From Palauibacter sp022826685 (GTDB lineage Bacteria; Gemmatimonadota; Gemmatimonadetes; Palauibacterales; Palauibacteraceae), in the NCBI RefSeq assembly GCF_965221685.1, contig NZ_OZ244907.1: a DNA stretch of 64,000 bases; one strand, written 5' to 3'. The notes under the pieces were generated by a model. It did not search any database, was not told the DNA's origin, and saw only the letters and a program-made list of their open reading frames with translations. The position numbers and the translations under genes were made by a program. Numbering within the stretch: position 1 is the stretch's first letter; each line of letters begins with the position of its first letter. Below are positions 25,475 through 33,597 of this stretch, in pieces.

Positions 25475-25900
25475 GTGCAGACGATGACGCTCGCGATCAT
25501 CAAGCCCGATGCGTTCGGGTCCGGGAAGACCGGCAGGGTCCTCGCCGCGCTCGAGGACGCGGGCTTTCGCATACGGGGGTCCCGGGTCCTGCGGCTCGGG
25601 CGCGCGGGAGCCGAGGCGTTCTACGCCGTGCACCGGGAGCGGCCGTTCTTCGGGGCGCTCGTGGAGTTCATGACGTCGGGGCCGTGCATGGCGCTCGCGC
25701 TCGAACACGAGCGGGCCGTGCCCTACCTGCGCGAGGTCATCGGCGCCACGGACCCGGCGGAGGCCGCGCCGGGCACCGTGCGCGCGCTGTACGCGGAGAG
25801 CAAGGAGCGCAACGCGATCCACGGCTCCGACTCCGACGAGAACGCGAGGGTCGAACTCGGTTTCTTCTTCGGACAGGTCGACCTCATCGGAAGCGCGTGA
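25475..25900 (+). CDS. ndk: Nucleoside diphosphate kinase
   Basis: A 141-aa enzyme that transfers the gamma-phosphate between nucleoside triphosphates and diphosphates. The N-terminus is MTLAIIKPDAF and the phosphohistidine lies in RNAIHGSDS (H116). The GTG start at 25475 is preceded by AAGGGGAG and gives the expected N-terminus MQTMTLAIIKPD; ATG at 25484 is the alternative. The stop overlaps the next gene as GTGA. A pairing with the succinyl-CoA synthetase genes is plausible because these enzymes cooperate in nucleotide balance. Confidence 0.95.
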   Translation: MQTMTLAIIKPDAFGSGKTGRVLAALEDAGFRIRGSRVLRLGRAGAEAFYAVHRERPFFGALVEFMTSGPCMALALEHERAVPYLREVIGATDPAEAAPGTVRALYAESKERNAIHGSDSDENARVELGFFFGQVDLIGSA

Positions 25901-26496
25901 GCCCGCGGCGCGCCTCGCGATCGCCGGACCCGCCGGAAGCCGCGCGGATCGGACTTGCGGGCCTCGACGCCGGCCCGATCGAGCGGGCGTTTCGCGTCGA
26001 GGCGCCGGGTGAATCGCTCGGCGCGCTGCCGCTCCCCTTCGAATACGTCGATGTCGAGGTCGAAGTCCGGCGCGCGGACGGGGCCGCGATTCGCGCCCGG
26101 GGGACGCTCGGCGCGCGGGCCGTCGCCGAGTGCCGCCGCTGCCTCGAGCCGACGCGGATCCGCGTGCGCGCCAGTTGGGACGCGCTGTACCGTCCGCCCG
26201 GCCGGGTCACGCCCGGGGAAGAGGGGGTCTGGGCGCTGGACGCACAGTCGGGCGAACTCGACCTGGCGGGGCCGATCCGCGAGGAGTTGTGGGTCAACGC
26301 GCCCGCCTGGGTGGAGTGCTCGCGCGACTGCCCGGGGCTCTGCCCGACGTGTGGCGTGCGCCTCGCGGAACAGGACTGTGACTGCGCGCCGCCGGAACCC
26401 GACGCGCGCTGGGCCGCGCTGGAAGGATTGGGAGGACGCTCGGCGGGCGCCTCGGAGGGCGCGTCCGAGGGTGCCCCGGAGGGCGACATTCCTTGA
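25897..26496 (+). CDS. YceD/DUF177-family metal-binding protein
   Basis: A 199-aa protein of the YceD (DUF177) family, commonly encoded just before rpmF and linked to 23S rRNA or ribosome-assembly functions. A first cysteine pair occurs in AECRRCLEP, and a zinc-ribbon-like set in CSRDCPGLCPTCGVRLAEQDCDC. The conserved REELWVNAPAW and DARWAALEGL are present. The C-terminus ends in a degenerate Ser-Glu-Gly-Ala repeat (26449-26484, three 12-base units). GTG at 25897 overlaps the ndk stop. It lies 92 bases before rpmF in the standard gene order. Confidence 0.85.
   Translation: MSPRRASRSPDPPEAARIGLAGLDAGPIERAFRVEAPGESLGALPLPFEYVDVEVEVRRADGAAIRARGTLGARAVAECRRCLEPTRIRVRASWDALYRPPGRVTPGEEGVWALDAQSGELDLAGPIREELWVNAPAWVECSRDCPGLCPTCGVRLAEQDCDCAPPEPDARWAALEGLGGRSAGASEGASEGAPEGDIP
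26449..26484 (+). repeat. Three 12-base tandem units at the 3-prime end of the DUF177 gene
   Basis: Three imperfect in-frame copies encode ASEG, ASEG and APEG just before the stop codon. Copies differ only at synonymous or single positions. Confidence 0.65.
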
Positions 26497-26588
26497 CATT
26501 CCGGGGCGAAAAGCGCCAGTTGCCGTGTTCCGCTCGAACGCGACAACGCGGTGCATTAGCCAATGGCTGCCAGGAGTGAGTTGACGGT

Positions 26589-26771
26589 ATGGCTGTTCCC
26601 AAGAGACGGACGTCGAAGCAGCGCAAGCGCAAGCGGCGTACGCACTACAAGGCGCCGGACAACGTGTACCAGCCGTGCCCCAAGTGCGGGGATCCGAAAC
26701 GACCGCATCGCGTCTGCCCGACCTGCGGATACTACGGGGACCGCGAGGTCGTTCAGATCGACGACTTTTGA
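26589..26771 (+). CDS. rpmF: 50S ribosomal protein L32
   Basis: A 60-aa ribosomal protein starting MAVPKRRTSKQRKRKRR. It is the zinc-binding type with CPKC (C30, C33) and CPTC (C43, C46). The ATG at 26589 is preceded by a weak ribosome-binding region (GAGTTGACGGT). It sits in the widely conserved order yceD-rpmF-plsX-fab, linking ribosome and membrane-lipid synthesis. Confidence 0.96.
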   Translation: MAVPKRRTSKQRKRKRRTHYKAPDNVYQPCPKCGDPKRPHRVCPTCGYYGDREVVQIDDF

Positions 26772-26783
26772 AGCTCCCGAGCG

Positions 26784-26804
26784 CGGCCGCCCGTCCGGCG
26801 GCCG
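26784..26804 (+). terminator. GC-rich hairpin between rpmF and plsX
   Basis: A perfect 8-bp inverted repeat (26784-26791 with 26797-26804) closes a five-base loop, 12 bases after the rpmF stop. It has no T-tract. It may attenuate transcription so that L32 is made in excess over the fatty-acid enzymes, or stabilise the rpmF mRNA end. Confidence 0.45.
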
Positions 26805-26833
26805 GGCCGGGTAGATCATTCGGGCAGCCGAAC

Positions 26834-27817
26834 GTGATTCGGGTTGCACTCGACCTCATGGGCGGAGACGCCGCGCCGGAGGCCACTCTCGAGGCCGCCG
26901 CGGGCGCGCTCGACGCATGGCCGGACGATCTCGCCCTCCTGCTCGTAGGCCCCTCCAGCCTCCTGCGCGGAGAACGAACCCGGTTCCCACGCGACCGGGT
27001 CGCGTGGCTCGCGGCGGAGGAGTCCATCGACCCGGCGGAGCCCCCCGCGCTCGCCGTGCGGCGGAAGGCGGACAGCACGATCGTCCGCGGGCTGGAGGCC
27101 GTGCGCGACGGGAAGGCCGATGGCTTCGTGTCGGCGGGGCCGACGGGAGCCACGGTCGTGGCGTCCGTGCTCACGCTCGGCCTGCTCCCCGGCGTGGACC
27201 GGCCGCCGGTGGGCGCCCTCTTCCCGACCGCGACCGGGCGCGTCCTCGTCATGGACGTGGGCGCGAACGTGGACGTCACCCCCCGGCAACTGCACCAGTT
27301 CGCGCACCTGGGCTCGACCTACCTGCGCCGGACGCTCTCGATCGAACGACCGCGGATCGGCCTGCTCAACATCGGGGCGGAGGGAGAGAAGGGAGGAGAC
27401 GTCATGGCGACGGCCCACGGCCTCCTCTCCGCCGACCCCGAACTCGATTTCATCGGGAACGTGGAGGGACACCGGATCGTGATCGGGGCCTGCGATGTGC
27501 TCGTGTGCGGCGGTTTCGTCGGCAACGTGCTGCTCAAGTTCTACGAGTCGATCGCCGAGTTCGTGCTCGAGATCTTCCGCAACGCCGGCGTCGGCGAAGG
27601 CGGCAGACTCGGCGAAGCGCTGCGTTTTCTCGACTATACGGAGTACGGCGGCGCACCCCTGTTCGGCGTCGACGGGGTCACGGTCATCTGTCACGGGACC
27701 TCCCCCGCGCGCGCGATCATGAACGGGATCCGCACGGCGGCCGACTGTGCCGCCTCGGGTTTCACCTCCGTCACCCGCACCTCCCTCGCCCGCATGCCGC
27801 AGGAGAGCGGCGTATGA
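26834..27817 (+). CDS. plsX: Phosphate acyltransferase PlsX
   Basis: Peripheral membrane enzyme, 327 aa, that converts acyl-ACP to acyl-phosphate for phospholipid synthesis. It begins IRVALDLMGGDAAPEATLEAA, the family signature. Other conserved parts are GFVSAGPTGATVVASVLTLG, LMDVGANVDVTP-like residues 140-150, GLLNIGAEGEKGG and CDVLVCGGFVGNVLLK. GTG at 26834 is chosen to begin exactly at that signature; longer in-frame starts overlap rpmF. The stop overlaps fabD as ATGA. Confidence 0.94.
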   Translation: MIRVALDLMGGDAAPEATLEAAAGALDAWPDDLALLLVGPSSLLRGERTRFPRDRVAWLAAEESIDPAEPPALAVRRKADSTIVRGLEAVRDGKADGFVSAGPTGATVVASVLTLGLLPGVDRPPVGALFPTATGRVLVMDVGANVDVTPRQLHQFAHLGSTYLRRTLSIERPRIGLLNIGAEGEKGGDVMATAHGLLSADPELDFIGNVEGHRIVIGACDVLVCGGFVGNVLLKFYESIAEFVLEIFRNAGVGEGGRLGEALRFLDYTEYGGAPLFGVDGVTVICHGTSPARAIMNGIRTAADCAASGFTSVTRTSLARMPQESGV

Positions 27818-28749
27818 GCGGGGTCGCGCTCCTCTTCCCGGGACAGGGGGCCCAGTACGTGGGCATGGGCCGGGACCTGGCGGAGGACGATGGGTCGGTG
27901 CGGGAACTCTACGAGCGGGCCGACGATACGCTCGGCATGCCGCTGAGCCGGATCTGCTGGGAGGGGCCCGAGGAGGAACTCCGGGCGACGGAGAATGCAC
28001 AACCCGCGATCATGCTGCACTCGTTCGCCATCTGGCATCTCATCGCCGCGCGCGCCGGGAAGCCCGGCATCGGCGCGGGACACTCGCTCGGGGAGCTGTC
28101 GGCCTATCTCGTGTCCGACGCCTTCGGCTTTGACGACGGCCTCCGGATCGTGCGGGAGCGCGGGCGGCTCATGGGGGCCTCGGGCACGCACCGGCCGGGC
28201 ACGATGGCCGCCATACTCGGCCTGGACGCCGCATCCGTCGCCGACGCGTGCGCGCGGGCGGCGGAGGCCGGGGGGGTGACCGTGCCCGCGAACCTCAACG
28301 CGCCCGGCCAGGTCGTCATCAGCGGCGACGTCGAGGCCGTGGCCGCGGCCGGCCGTTTCGCCTCGGAGGCCGGCGCGCGCCGCGTCCTCCCGCTCAACGT
28401 GAGCGGCGCGTTCCATTCGCCGCTCATGGCGACGGCGGCCGACGGGCTGGCGGCGGCCCTCGAGGAGGCACAGTGGCGGGAGCCGTCCTTTCCCATCGTC
28501 TCCAACGCCACGGCGACGCCCGTGACGGACTCGGAGGAGGCGCGGCGAACCCTCATCCTGCAGCTCACGTCGCCCGTCCGGTGGATGGAGGGGATCGACC
28601 GCATCCGCGAGACGGGAAGCGCGCGCTGGCTCGAAGTCGGACCCGGCAACGTGCTCTCGGGCCTCGCCCGCCGCATCGATCGAAGTCTGCGCGTGACCGC
28701 GGTCGGAGATTCTCCGTCCGTGGATGCCTATCTCGGATCTTCGGACTGA
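27814..28749 (+). CDS. fabD: Malonyl-CoA:ACP transacylase FabD
   Basis: Loads malonate onto acyl carrier protein. The 311-aa protein opens VALLFPGQGAQYVGMG, has the nucleophile elbow GAGHSLGELSAY (S91), the catalytic histidine in NVSGAFHSPLM (H201) and the late EVGPGNVLSGL motif. All catalytic residues are present. Translationally coupled to plsX through ATGA. fabG begins 11 bases after the stop. Confidence 0.95.
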   Translation: MSGVALLFPGQGAQYVGMGRDLAEDDGSVRELYERADDTLGMPLSRICWEGPEEELRATENAQPAIMLHSFAIWHLIAARAGKPGIGAGHSLGELSAYLVSDAFGFDDGLRIVRERGRLMGASGTHRPGTMAAILGLDAASVADACARAAEAGGVTVPANLNAPGQVVISGDVEAVAAAGRFASEAGARRVLPLNVSGAFHSPLMATAADGLAAALEEAQWREPSFPIVSNATATPVTDSEEARRTLILQLTSPVRWMEGIDRIRETGSARWLEVGPGNVLSGLARRIDRSLRVTAVGDSPSVDAYLGSSD

Positions 28750-28760
28750 AGGGTGCCTGA

Positions 28761-29504
28761 ATGAGCGAATTGACGGGGGAGATCGCCATTGTCACGGGAG
28801 CGACGCGCGGCATCGGGACCGCGATCGCGACGGAACTGGCCCGGGGAGGCGCGCGCGTGGCCGTGGTCGGGACCGGAGCGGACCGGGCCCGGGCCGTGGC
28901 CGAGGGCCTGCCCGGCGAGGGGCATGCGGGCTTCGGCTGCGATGTCTCCGATCCGGAGGCGTGCAAGGGACTCGTCTCGGCCGTCTCCGGGAGCGTCGGC
29001 GACGCGACGATCCTCGTGAACAACGCGGGCATCACGCGCGACAACATCGTCCTCCGCCTCAAGGACGAGGACTGGCGCGCCGTGCTCGACACGAATCTGT
29101 CGGGGGCCTTCTATCTCATGCGGGCCGTGGCCCGCGGCATGATGAAGCGGCGCGCGGGAAATATCGTGAACATCTCCAGCGTTGTGGGCTTGACGGGCAA
29201 CCGCGGCCAGTCCAACTATGCGGCGGCCAAAGCCGCCCTGATCTCGCTAACCCGAAGCGTCGCTCAGGAGCTTGCGAGTCGCGGTGTGCGGGCCAACGCC
29301 GTCGCGCCGGGGTTCATCGCCACGGACATGACCTCCGGACTGCCCGAGAGCGTTCAAAAAGCCATGTCGGAGAGGATTCCCCTCGGCCGGCCGGGGTCCC
29401 CGGAAGATGTCGCCACGGTGGTGCGATTTCTCGTCGGTCCCGGGGCTTCGTACGTTACCGGGCAGGTGATCGTCGTCGACGGCGGGATGGTCATGCAATC
29501 GTAG
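28761..29504 (+). CDS. fabG: 3-oxoacyl-ACP reductase FabG
   Basis: NADPH-dependent short-chain dehydrogenase, 247 aa, performing the first reduction of fatty-acid elongation. The cofactor loop is VTGATRGIGTAIA, NNAGITRDN follows, and the catalytic set is S140, Y153 and K157 (NISSVVG, SNYAAAK). The C-terminal PGFIATDMT and YVTGQVIVVDGGMVM are typical. Its place in the fab cluster makes fatty-acid synthesis, and not another SDR reaction, the clear assignment. Confidence 0.95.
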   Translation: MSELTGEIAIVTGATRGIGTAIATELARGGARVAVVGTGADRARAVAEGLPGEGHAGFGCDVSDPEACKGLVSAVSGSVGDATILVNNAGITRDNIVLRLKDEDWRAVLDTNLSGAFYLMRAVARGMMKRRAGNIVNISSVVGLTGNRGQSNYAAAKAALISLTRSVAQELASRGVRANAVAPGFIATDMTSGLPESVQKAMSERIPLGRPGSPEDVATVVRFLVGPGASYVTGQVIVVDGGMVMQS

Positions 29505-29562
29505 CGCCGACGCGGCATATTCGGTCGCCGGTACGGTCGCCGGAAAAGGTAGGGAAACGGCG

Positions 29563-29581
29563 GGGCCGCGGGTCGGCCCCC
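29563..29581 (+). promoter_or_regulatory. Hairpin in the acpP leader
   Basis: A perfect 7-bp GC stem (29563-29569 with 29575-29581, five-base loop) lies 25 bases before the acpP start, followed by a short TTCATT. It could be a fabG terminator or an acpP mRNA 5-prime structure. The 102-base gap also holds two close copies of a ten-base CGGTCGCCGG-type repeat at 29523-29544. No convincing promoter was seen. Confidence 0.4.
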
Positions 29582-29606
29582 TTCATTACAAGGAGAACAC
29601 GCAATC

Positions 29607-29837
29607 ATGGACAACGCGGCACGCGTGCGGGAGATCATCGCGCAGGAACTCGGCGTGGAGCAGGAGAAGGTGGTGGACGACGCGAACTTCGTCGATGATC
29701 TGGGCGCCGACTCGCTCGATACCGTCGAACTCGTGATGGCTTTCGAGGAGGAGTTCGGGATCGAGATCCCGGATGAGGACGCGGAGAGGATGCAGACGGT
29801 CGAGGAGGCCATCGCGTATCTGAACGAGAAGGTCTAG
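29607..29837 (+). CDS. acpP: Acyl carrier protein
   Basis: A 76-aa acidic four-helix protein that carries acyl chains on a 4-phosphopantetheine. The attachment serine is S36 in LGADSLDTVELVMAFEEEF, the universal recognition helix. A strong ribosome-binding site AAGGAGA precedes the ATG by nine bases, which suits an abundant protein. It lies between fabG and fabF as in many bacteria. Confidence 0.97.
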   Translation: MDNAARVREIIAQELGVEQEKVVDDANFVDDLGADSLDTVELVMAFEEEFGIEIPDEDAERMQTVEEAIAYLNEKV

Positions 29838-29869
29838 CAGCCCGCCCGGGCCCGCAGGCCTTTCATTTC

Positions 29870-31120
29870 ATGAGAAGACGTGTAGCGATCACGGGGGTCG
29901 GCCTCGTCACCCCGATCGGGCTCGACCCCGACTCGACCTGGGACGCTCTCCTCCGCGGCGAGAGCGGTGCCGGGCCCATCACGCAGTTCGATACCACCGA
30001 CCACTCGGTGCGCTTCGCCTGCGAGGTGAAGGACTTCGACCCGGCGAAGTACATGGACCGCAAGGATGCCCGGCGGGCGGACCGTTTCCTCCACTTCGCG
30101 ATGGCCGCGGCGGATCAGGCCGTGACCGAGGCGGGCTTCGCCGACGGGTTCGGAGAGCTTCCGCCGGATCGGGTCGGCGTTCTCATCGGCGTCGGGATCG
30201 GCGGGCTCCCGCTCCTGGAGGCCCAGCACGAGAAGCTGCTCGCCGGCGGACCGCGGCGCGTCTCCCCCTTCTTCATCCCCATGTTCATCCCGGACATGGC
30301 TTCGGGCATGGTTTCCATGCGATACGGGGCGCAGGGCCCCAACTATGCGACGGTGTCGGCCTGCGCCTCCAGCGGTCACTCCGTCGGGCTGGCCTTCCGC
30401 TCGATCCGCAACGGCGAGGCCGATGTGATGATCACGGGGGGCAGCGAATCCACGATCACGCCGCTCGCGGTCGCCGGCTTCGCGAACATGCGGGCGATGT
30501 CGACGCGCAACGACGATCCGAAGCGGGCCTCGCGACCCTTCGACGCGCACCGCGACGGGTTCGTGCTCGGGGAAGGCGCGGGGATGTTCATCCTCGAGGA
30601 GATGGAACACGCGAAGGCGCGCGGCGCGGCGATCCTCGGGGAACTCGCGGGCTTCGGGCAGAGCGCGGACGCCTACCACATGACGGCGCCGGTGCCGGAC
30701 GGGTCGGGGGCGCGGCTGGCCATGGAACAAGCGCTCGACGACGCGGGAGTCGACCCGACGGAGGTCGGGTACATCAACGCGCACGGCACGTCGACGCCCG
30801 CGAACGACGTCTCGGAGACGAAGGCGATCAAGGACGTCCTGGGCGATCACGCGTACTCGATCGTCGTGGGCTCGACGAAGTCGATGACGGGACACACGCT
30901 GGGAGCGGCGGGGGCCATCGAGGGGGCGATCTCCGCCCTCGTCTGCAGGCACGGGATCATTCCGCCCACGATCAACTTCGAGGAAGCGGATCCCGAGTGC
31001 GATCTCGAATACGCCCACGGAGGGGTGATGGAGCAGGAGGTCGAGGTCGCGCTCTCGAATTCTTTCGGGTTCGGCGGCCACAACGTCTGTCTGGCCGTCC
31101 GGCGCTGGAACGGAGACTAG
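29870..31120 (+). CDS. fabF: 3-oxoacyl-ACP synthase II FabF
   Basis: Condensing enzyme of fatty-acid elongation, 416 aa. The active-site cysteine lies in TVSACASSGHS (C165), and the two histidines in YINAHGTSTPAND and in STKSMTGHTLGAAGA. The N-terminus RRRVAITGVGLVTPIG and C-terminus NSFGFGGHNVCLAV are diagnostic. The Cys-His-His triad marks a KAS I/II enzyme, not FabH. purE begins four bases after the stop, so the operon seems to continue into nucleotide metabolism. Confidence 0.95.
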   Translation: MRRRVAITGVGLVTPIGLDPDSTWDALLRGESGAGPITQFDTTDHSVRFACEVKDFDPAKYMDRKDARRADRFLHFAMAAADQAVTEAGFADGFGELPPDRVGVLIGVGIGGLPLLEAQHEKLLAGGPRRVSPFFIPMFIPDMASGMVSMRYGAQGPNYATVSACASSGHSVGLAFRSIRNGEADVMITGGSESTITPLAVAGFANMRAMSTRNDDPKRASRPFDAHRDGFVLGEGAGMFILEEMEHAKARGAAILGELAGFGQSADAYHMTAPVPDGSGARLAMEQALDDAGVDPTEVGYINAHGTSTPANDVSETKAIKDVLGDHAYSIVVGSTKSMTGHTLGAAGAIEGAISALVCRHGIIPPTINFEEADPECDLEYAHGGVMEQEVEVALSNSFGFGGHNVCLAVRRWNGD

Positions 31121-31124
31121 AGTC

Positions 31125-31526
31125 ATGAGTTCGGTACTGGTGATGATGGGGTCGGAATCGGACATGCCCACGATGGAGAAGGGCGTGGCGATCCTTCGGG
31201 AGAACGGGGTCGAGGTGCAGGTCGAGGTGAGTTCGGCCCACCGGCAGCCGAAGCGGACCGCCGAGTTGGCTGAGGGCGCGGCGGCGGCCGGCCATTCCGT
31301 CGTGATCTGCGGGGCGGGACTGTCGGCGGCGCTCCCCGGCGTCGTGGCGGCGCACACCTCGCTGCCGGTGATCGGCGTTCCCGTCTCGGCGGGCACCCTC
31401 GGCGGGCTCGACGCGCTCCTGTCGTGCGCGCAGATGCCGCCGGGCGTCCCCGTCGCCGCCGTGGGCATCGATAACGCGAAGAACGCGGCCCATCTCGCTC
31501 TCCGCATCCTGGGCACGAGAGGCTAG
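31125..31526 (+). CDS. purE: N5-carboxyaminoimidazole ribonucleotide mutase PurE, short form
   Basis: Purine biosynthesis enzyme that rearranges N5-CAIR to CAIR. The motifs MMGSESDMPTM, VSSAHRQPKRT, ICGAGLSAALPGVVAAHTSL and PVIGVPVSAG are all present. At 133 aa it is about 25-35 residues shorter than common PurE: it stops soon after KNAAHLALRILG, lacking the usual C-terminal helix, and it lacks two residues in the segment VGIDNAKNAAHL relative to the E. coli-like form. purK is not next to it. The class (mutase or direct AIR carboxylase) is therefore an inference from the motifs. Confidence 0.85.
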   Translation: MSSVLVMMGSESDMPTMEKGVAILRENGVEVQVEVSSAHRQPKRTAELAEGAAAAGHSVVICGAGLSAALPGVVAAHTSLPVIGVPVSAGTLGGLDALLSCAQMPPGVPVAAVGIDNAKNAAHLALRILGTRG

Positions 31527-31554
31527 AGCCGGCTCGGCGGTAGAGGTTCGTCCG

Positions 31555-32043
31555 GTGAGAACCGGCGTCGGGTACGATTCCCACCGTTTCGACGAGACGC
31601 GGCCCCTCGTGCTGGGGGGCGTGTCGATCCCGGATACCCCCGGACTGAAGGGACACTCCGACGGGGACGCGGTCGCGCACGCGATCACGGATGCGGTCCT
31701 GGGCGCGGCGGGCCTCGGGGACATCGGCGCCTTTTTCCCGGATACGGACCCCGCGTACGAAGGCGCCGACTCCATAGAACTTCTCGCCTCGGCGGTGTGC
31801 CGGCTGCGTGAGGGGGGATTCCGGGTGGTGAACGTCGACGCGACCGTCATCGCCGAGCGGCCGCGCATCGGGCCGCACGCCGAGGCCATGCGGGAGCGGC
31901 TCGGCCGAGTGCTGGGCACGGGGCCGGACGGCGTGTCGGTGAAGGGAAAGTCGAACGAAGGGATGGGGTGGATCGGACGGGGCGAAGGCCTCGCCGTCAT
32001 CGCGGTCGCCACGGTGGCCGGGGCCGCGGGGGACGGTGACTGA
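31555..32043 (+). CDS. ispF: 2-C-methyl-D-erythritol 2,4-cyclodiphosphate synthase
   Basis: MEP-pathway isoprenoid enzyme, 162 aa, releasing CMP to make the cyclic diphosphate. The zinc ligands fall in GVGYDSHRF (D8, H10 region) and GLKGHSDGDAVAHA, and the substrate loop in GDIGAFFPDTDP. KGKSNEGMGWIGRGEG is the trimer-core signature near the C-terminus. GTG at 31555 gives the exact family N-terminus. ispD is not in the window. The last residues overlap the DedA gene start. Confidence 0.95.
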   Translation: MRTGVGYDSHRFDETRPLVLGGVSIPDTPGLKGHSDGDAVAHAITDAVLGAAGLGDIGAFFPDTDPAYEGADSIELLASAVCRLREGGFRVVNVDATVIAERPRIGPHAEAMRERLGRVLGTGPDGVSVKGKSNEGMGWIGRGEGLAVIAVATVAGAAGDGD

Positions 32044-32677
32044 GGTCCCCGGCGTTCAACCCCTCCTCGACTTCCTCCTCGCCCTCCCGGCGGTCACGGC
32101 CTACGCGCTCATCACCGCCGGGTCCGCCCTCGAGAACATCTTTCCGCCCGTCCCATCCGACACCTTCGTCGTGCTCGGCGCCGTGCTCGCGGACCGGGGG
32201 TCGCTGCAGCCTCTCCCCGTCCTCCTCTGCGCGTGGATCGCGAACTCCGGCGGCGCCATGGTCGTCTTCGGGCTCGCGCGCCGGCGCGGCCGCGGCGTGT
32301 TCGAGACCCGCTGGGGTCGGCGGCTCATCCGCCCGCACCAGTTCCGGCGCCTGACCCGCTTCTACGAGCGGCACGGGCTGTGGGCCATCTTCTTCGCCCG
32401 CTGCCTGCCGGTGCTGCGCGTCGTCGTCCCCACCTTCGCGGGATTCACGGGGCTGGGCGCGGTGCGGGCAATGGCCCCGGTCGTCGCCGCATCGCTGCTC
32501 TGGAACGGGCTCATGCTCGCGGGCGGCATGTTCGCCTCGCGCAACGTGGACCGCCTCATGGCGCTCCTCGGCCAAGTGAACGCGTGGCTCCTCCTCGTGG
32601 CCGTCGTCCTCATCGGAGGCATCATCGGCTGGTGGATCCGAAGCCGGCGCGACGAGCCTCCGCGGGCGTCGCCGTGA
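32036..32677 (+). CDS. DedA-family membrane protein
   Basis: Inner-membrane protein of the DedA/SNARE-associated (VTT) superfamily, 213 aa. The re-entrant segment shows ENIFPPVPSDTFVVLGAVLA, and the second conserved stretch FFARCLPVLRVVVPTFAGFTG contains the functional arginine. Helices at the C-terminal end precede an Arg-rich tail. Members move or flip polyprenyl phosphates and phospholipids, which would fit a diderm using polyprenyl-linked sugars; the substrate here is inference. GTG at 32036 lies inside the ispF 3-prime end. The stop overlaps the Xer gene as GTGA. Confidence 0.88.
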   Translation: MTEVPGVQPLLDFLLALPAVTAYALITAGSALENIFPPVPSDTFVVLGAVLADRGSLQPLPVLLCAWIANSGGAMVVFGLARRRGRGVFETRWGRRLIRPHQFRRLTRFYERHGLWAIFFARCLPVLRVVVPTFAGFTGLGAVRAMAPVVAASLLWNGLMLAGGMFASRNVDRLMALLGQVNAWLLLVAVVLIGGIIGWWIRSRRDEPPRASP

Positions 32678-33588
32678 GGGGAGAGGGCCCGGGGATCGAG
32701 CGCGCCTTCCACCTCGAGTCCTTCCGGGACCACCTCGGCTTCGAGCGGGGACTCTCTCCGCGCACCATCGACGCGTACCTGCGCGAGGCCCGGCGCCTCG
32801 CGGCGTTCGCGGTCTCGGAGGACGTGGCGGAGCCGGCTGGAGTCACGTACCAGCTGCTTCGCGACCATCTCGCCCGTTTGGCCGGCGAGGGACGGGCGGC
32901 CTCGACCATTGCACGCACCGTGTACGCGCTGCGCGGCTACTTCCGCTTCCTCATCGTCGAGGACGCGATCGAGTCCGATCCAAGCGAACGCCTCGAAGCG
33001 CCCAAGGCGGGGCGCTCTCTGCCCGACGTCCTCTCCGTCCACGAGATCGAGGCGCTGATCGGAGCGACGGACCTGGAGAGCCGCACGGCGGCGCGGGACG
33101 AGGCGATGCTCGAGATGCTCTACGGCTGCGGGCTCCGCGTGTCGGAACTCGTCGCCCTGAAGGGAAGGGAACTCGACTTGGAGGAAGCGCTCGTACGCGT
33201 GCGGGGAAAGGGAGGAAGGGAGAGATTCGTTCCGGTCGGCGCGGCTGCGCGCTCGGCGGTCCGCCGATACCTTCGAACCACCAGGCCGGCGCTCGACCGG
33301 GGGCGATCCGCCGGACACATCTTCCTCAATGCCCGGGGGCTTCCGTTGAGCCGGATGGGCGTCTGGAAGATTCTGCGCCGCCACGTCGAACGTGCCGGCA
33401 TCCTGAAGCGTGTGACGCCCCACACGCTGCGCCACAGCTTCGCGACTCACCTGCTGGAGGGAGGGGCCGACCTCGCGTCGGTCCAGGAGATGCTCGGACA
33501 TGCAGACATCTCGACGACCGAGATCTACACGCACGTGGACCGGTCGCACCTGCGCCAGGTGCACCGCAGCCACCACCCGCGCGGGTAG
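32674..33588 (+). CDS. xerD: Tyrosine recombinase of the XerC/XerD type
   Basis: Chromosome-dimer-resolving recombinase, 304 aa. The N-terminal core-binding domain contains LSPRTIDAYLREARRLAAF. The catalytic set is complete: R155 (CGLRVSEL), K179 (RGKGGRERF), H250 and R253 (HTLRHSFATH), H276 (LGHADISTT) and nucleophile Y285 (EIYTHV). Length and lack of an integrase N-terminal arm argue for housekeeping Xer and not a phage integrase. No repeats or att-like sites were seen around it. XerD is preferred over XerC without phylogenetic proof. GTG at 32674 overlaps dedA by four bases. Confidence 0.85.
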   Translation: MRGEGPGIERAFHLESFRDHLGFERGLSPRTIDAYLREARRLAAFAVSEDVAEPAGVTYQLLRDHLARLAGEGRAASTIARTVYALRGYFRFLIVEDAIESDPSERLEAPKAGRSLPDVLSVHEIEALIGATDLESRTAARDEAMLEMLYGCGLRVSELVALKGRELDLEEALVRVRGKGGRERFVPVGAAARSAVRRYLRTTRPALDRGRSAGHIFLNARGLPLSRMGVWKILRRHVERAGILKRVTPHTLRHSFATHLLEGGADLASVQEMLGHADISTTEIYTHVDRSHLRQVHRSHHPRG

Positions 33589-33597
33589 GCGGCGTCG

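Noticed and set aside
26493..26498. Perfect TTGACA upstream of rpmF
   Set aside because: It overlaps the stop of the preceding gene and no acceptable -10 box lies 16-18 bases downstream, so a promoter call is not supported.
32674..33588. The Xer recombinase as a sign of an integrated element
   Set aside because: It has housekeeping length and context (dedA, nitroreductase). No att repeats, other phage genes or composition break were seen.
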